From NCBI GenBank assembly GCA_008638375.1, contig CM018043.1, positions 38,205,396 through 38,269,395 of the forward strand: a stretch of DNA of 64,000 nucleotides, written 5' to 3'. The stretch comes from Nyssa sinensis. Taxonomy: Eukaryota; Streptophyta; Magnoliopsida; Cornales; Nyssaceae. A program made the translations under genes and the position numbers. Shown here in pieces: positions 62,071-64,000 of the stretch. Numbering within the stretch: position 1 is the first letter of the stretch; every line of letters begins with the position of its first letter. The notes beneath the pieces were generated by a model. That model ran no database searches and had not been told where the DNA came from. It was given only the letters and a program-made list of their open reading frames with translations.

Positions 62071-63882
62071 ACTCGGCCTCGACGGTGGAGAGGGAAATGG
62101 AGTTTGGCTTCTTACTATGCCAAGAGACAAGGGCATTTCCAAGATAGAAGCAACCACCGGAAGTGCTCTTTCAGTCATCCACATTCTCAGTCCAATCGGC
62201 ATCAGAGTATGCTGCCAAAGTAACATTTGTATTAAAAGGATACCAAATGCCATATTCTAAAGTCTGACCCACATATCTTATGATTCTCTTTACGGCTATA
62301 AAATGTGATTCTTTAGGACTAGATTAGAAATAAGCACATACTCCATCATTAAAGGATATATCAGGCTTACTATAAGTAAGATAGAGAAGACTACCTATCA
62401 TGCTTCTATATAGAGTAGACTAAACATCCTTGTTAATAGTGTCTTTGCTAAGCTTCGTACTAGTCCTCATAGGAGTTCTAGCAAGCTTAGCCGACTCAAG
62501 CCCAAATTTCTTGACCAACTCTTTGGCATACTTGGTTTAAGAAATGAAAATCCCACCAACCAATTTCTTTACTTGAAGTCCCAAGAAATATGTGAGCTCT
62601 CTAACCATACTCATTTCAAAACCAATTTTCATCTAATCAACAAACTTTTGAGTATGCTTGGTTTTTGTCCATTCAAAGACTATGTTGTCCACAAAGACTT
62701 GAGTAATTACAAAATCTTTCCCATCTTTCCTTACAAACATAGTCTTGTCAGTACCATCTCTTGAGAACCCTTTTTCAAAAAGATATGTCGAAAGCCTTAC
62801 ATACCAAGCTCTAGGAGCTTGCTTTAATCCGTATAAAGCCTTCTTAAGACGGTAGACATGGGAATGATTTTGTGAATCCTCAAAACCTTTAGGTTCCTTT
62901 ACATAGACTTCTTCTTTAAGAATGTCGTGAAGAAAGGCACTCTTAACATCCATTTGATATAGTTTGAATTTCAAATGACATGCTACGACTAGAAGAAATC
63001 TTACACTTTCCAACCTAGCCACAGGGGCAAAGGTCTCATCAAAGTCTATCCCAATTATACTATTTTCGTGTAACTTATTTTTGAAAATCCATTTGGTACC
63101 AATTACATTGTAGACAAATGGTCTAGGAACTAACTCCTAAACATCTAGCTTAGAAAATTGAATCAATTCCTCTTGCATGGCTATGATCCAATCATCATAA
63201 AGAAGAACCTCATCTATGTTTTTGGGTTTAATTTTCGAAGTGAAGCATTGAAAGCTTATTTCATTGTGGAGTTGAGATCTTGTCATGATTCCTTTATCAC
63301 CTATTATTTTAGATTGATCACGATCTCTTCTTACCCATATAGGCAAGCCTCTATCTAAATTAGATGAGGTACTTACTTTATCAAACACATCATTTGCATT
63401 TTTATTGACATATGGGGGATTAATTCAATCGTCATTTTAAAGATTTATAGGAGCTTGATCTTTCAAAGGCTCCAAACTTTCTAGACATTCATCATCATAA
63501 TTGACAACCCCATCATCATCAATTATCACATTAATAAACTCTATCACACACCATTTTCTAGTGTTGTAGACTCTAAAAGCTCTATTATTTATGGAGTATC
63601 CTAGGAAAGTGACAACATCACACATTTGGTCAAACTTACCTAAAGTCTCTCTATCTCTTAAAATATAGCATTTGCTACTGAAGACTCTAAAGTATTTGAC
63701 GTTTGGTTTCCTACCGTTCCAAAGCTCATATGGAGTTTGATTTGAATCGGGTCTTAGGTAAACTCTATTGATAGTTTGACATGATGTATTGATGACTTCG
63801 GCCCAAAACCTTTCGAGATAGCTTTTCCATGAAGCATATCCCTCGCCATTTCTTATATAGCACGGTTCTTTCTCTCTACAAC
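62071..63882 (-). pseudogene. Decayed Ty1/Copia (Sirevirus-type) pol: integrase end, RT, RNase H start
   Basis: Read on the minus strand from 63882 down, this encodes the end of integrase, a linker, reverse transcriptase and most of RNase H. Clear RT phrases are MDVKSAFLHDILKEEVYV and LKKALYGLKQAPRAWY (within 62633-63022); RNase H shows KSTSGGCFYLGNALVSW near 62105-62170. The wording fits the SIRE/Maximus (Sirevirus) lineage. Stops fall at 62171-62173, 62324-62326, 62420-62422, 62537-62539, 62633-62635, 63137-63139 and 63853-63855, and there is a frameshift near 63820. The RT catalytic box reads FVDN in place of the usual YVDD. B0 cuts it in RNase H and B4 in integrase. It is dead and is the deepest layer visible. 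Confidence 0.92.
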
Positions 63883-64000
63883 TGTCACATCCCGAACCCC
63901 ACCCTACGCGGATGTCGAGGACGTGATGCCAGTCAGCCGCCACGCGGCCAACCGAAGGCAATTTCTGAACTTTTCAGTGAATTGCACTCCGACTGTAGGG
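63883..64000 (-). mobile_element. B4: family B LTR, cut by the window end
   Basis: Opens TGTCACATCCCGAACCCCAC and follows B1 closely through its first 118 bases, including GATGTCGAGGACGTGATGCC and GAATTGCACTCCGACTG. It interrupts the integrase region after ACAAC (63878-63882), which should recur beyond its far end outside the window. Whether it is solo or complete cannot be told. Confidence 0.85.

Overview
The window is intergenic DNA of a flowering plant with a large, repeat-rich genome. I see no intact host gene. Evidence for a plant: LTR retrotransposons with 5-bp target-site duplications (TSDs), an initiator-tRNA-Met primer site, a chromovirus-like Gag, a decayed Copia polyprotein of Sirevirus type, and a fragment of a Pol IV/V-type RNA polymerase gene. 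The species cannot be named from the sequence.

Almost every base falls into one tower of nested LTR elements. I sorted them into five LTR families by termini and length: A (about 3.3 kb), B (5.6-6.1 kb), C (3.1-4.0 kb), D (3.9-4.0 kb) and E (3.2 kb). The ends are alike across families: TGTRAYAYCCCGAC at one end and, read inward from the other, TGTCACGACCCGAAACCC or a close variant.

Nesting, oldest outward. A broken Sirevirus pol (62071-63882, minus) is interrupted by B0 (enters from the left, ends 62070) and by B4 (63883 to window end). B0 is interrupted by A0 (window start to 47710) and B3 (49771-61967). A0 holds A1 (224-13703), A2 (14441-26255) and C1 (26306-47439). A1 holds D1 (3313-13457), which holds B1 (5083-11206). 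A2 holds the only complete element, a Gag-only retrotransposon (15419-23900). C1 holds D2 (27929-31780), D3 (32069-36061), B2 (36627-42225) and C2 (43567-47214). B3 holds A3 (51481-60942), which holds E1 (52200-58443), which holds C3 (54955-58014). Thirteen of these are solo LTRs, 11 with perfect 5-bp TSDs and two with one mismatch.

The complete element has 3.3-kb LTRs that differ by about nine substitutions and two small indels by eye, a tRNA-iMet primer site, a 387-residue gag, a polypurine tract and a perfect TSD. It has no protease, RT, RNase H or integrase, so it must borrow them from an autonomous relative. It matches the described plant TR-GAG class (terminal repeats plus GAG).

Points most worth following: a Pol IV/V largest-subunit gene fragment inside C1; an arrayed module of about 140 bp shared by LTR families; unrelated satellites expanded at the same place in B LTRs; paired TGACGTCA sites in D LTRs; and hairpins in the A family whose stems persist while loops and sequence change.
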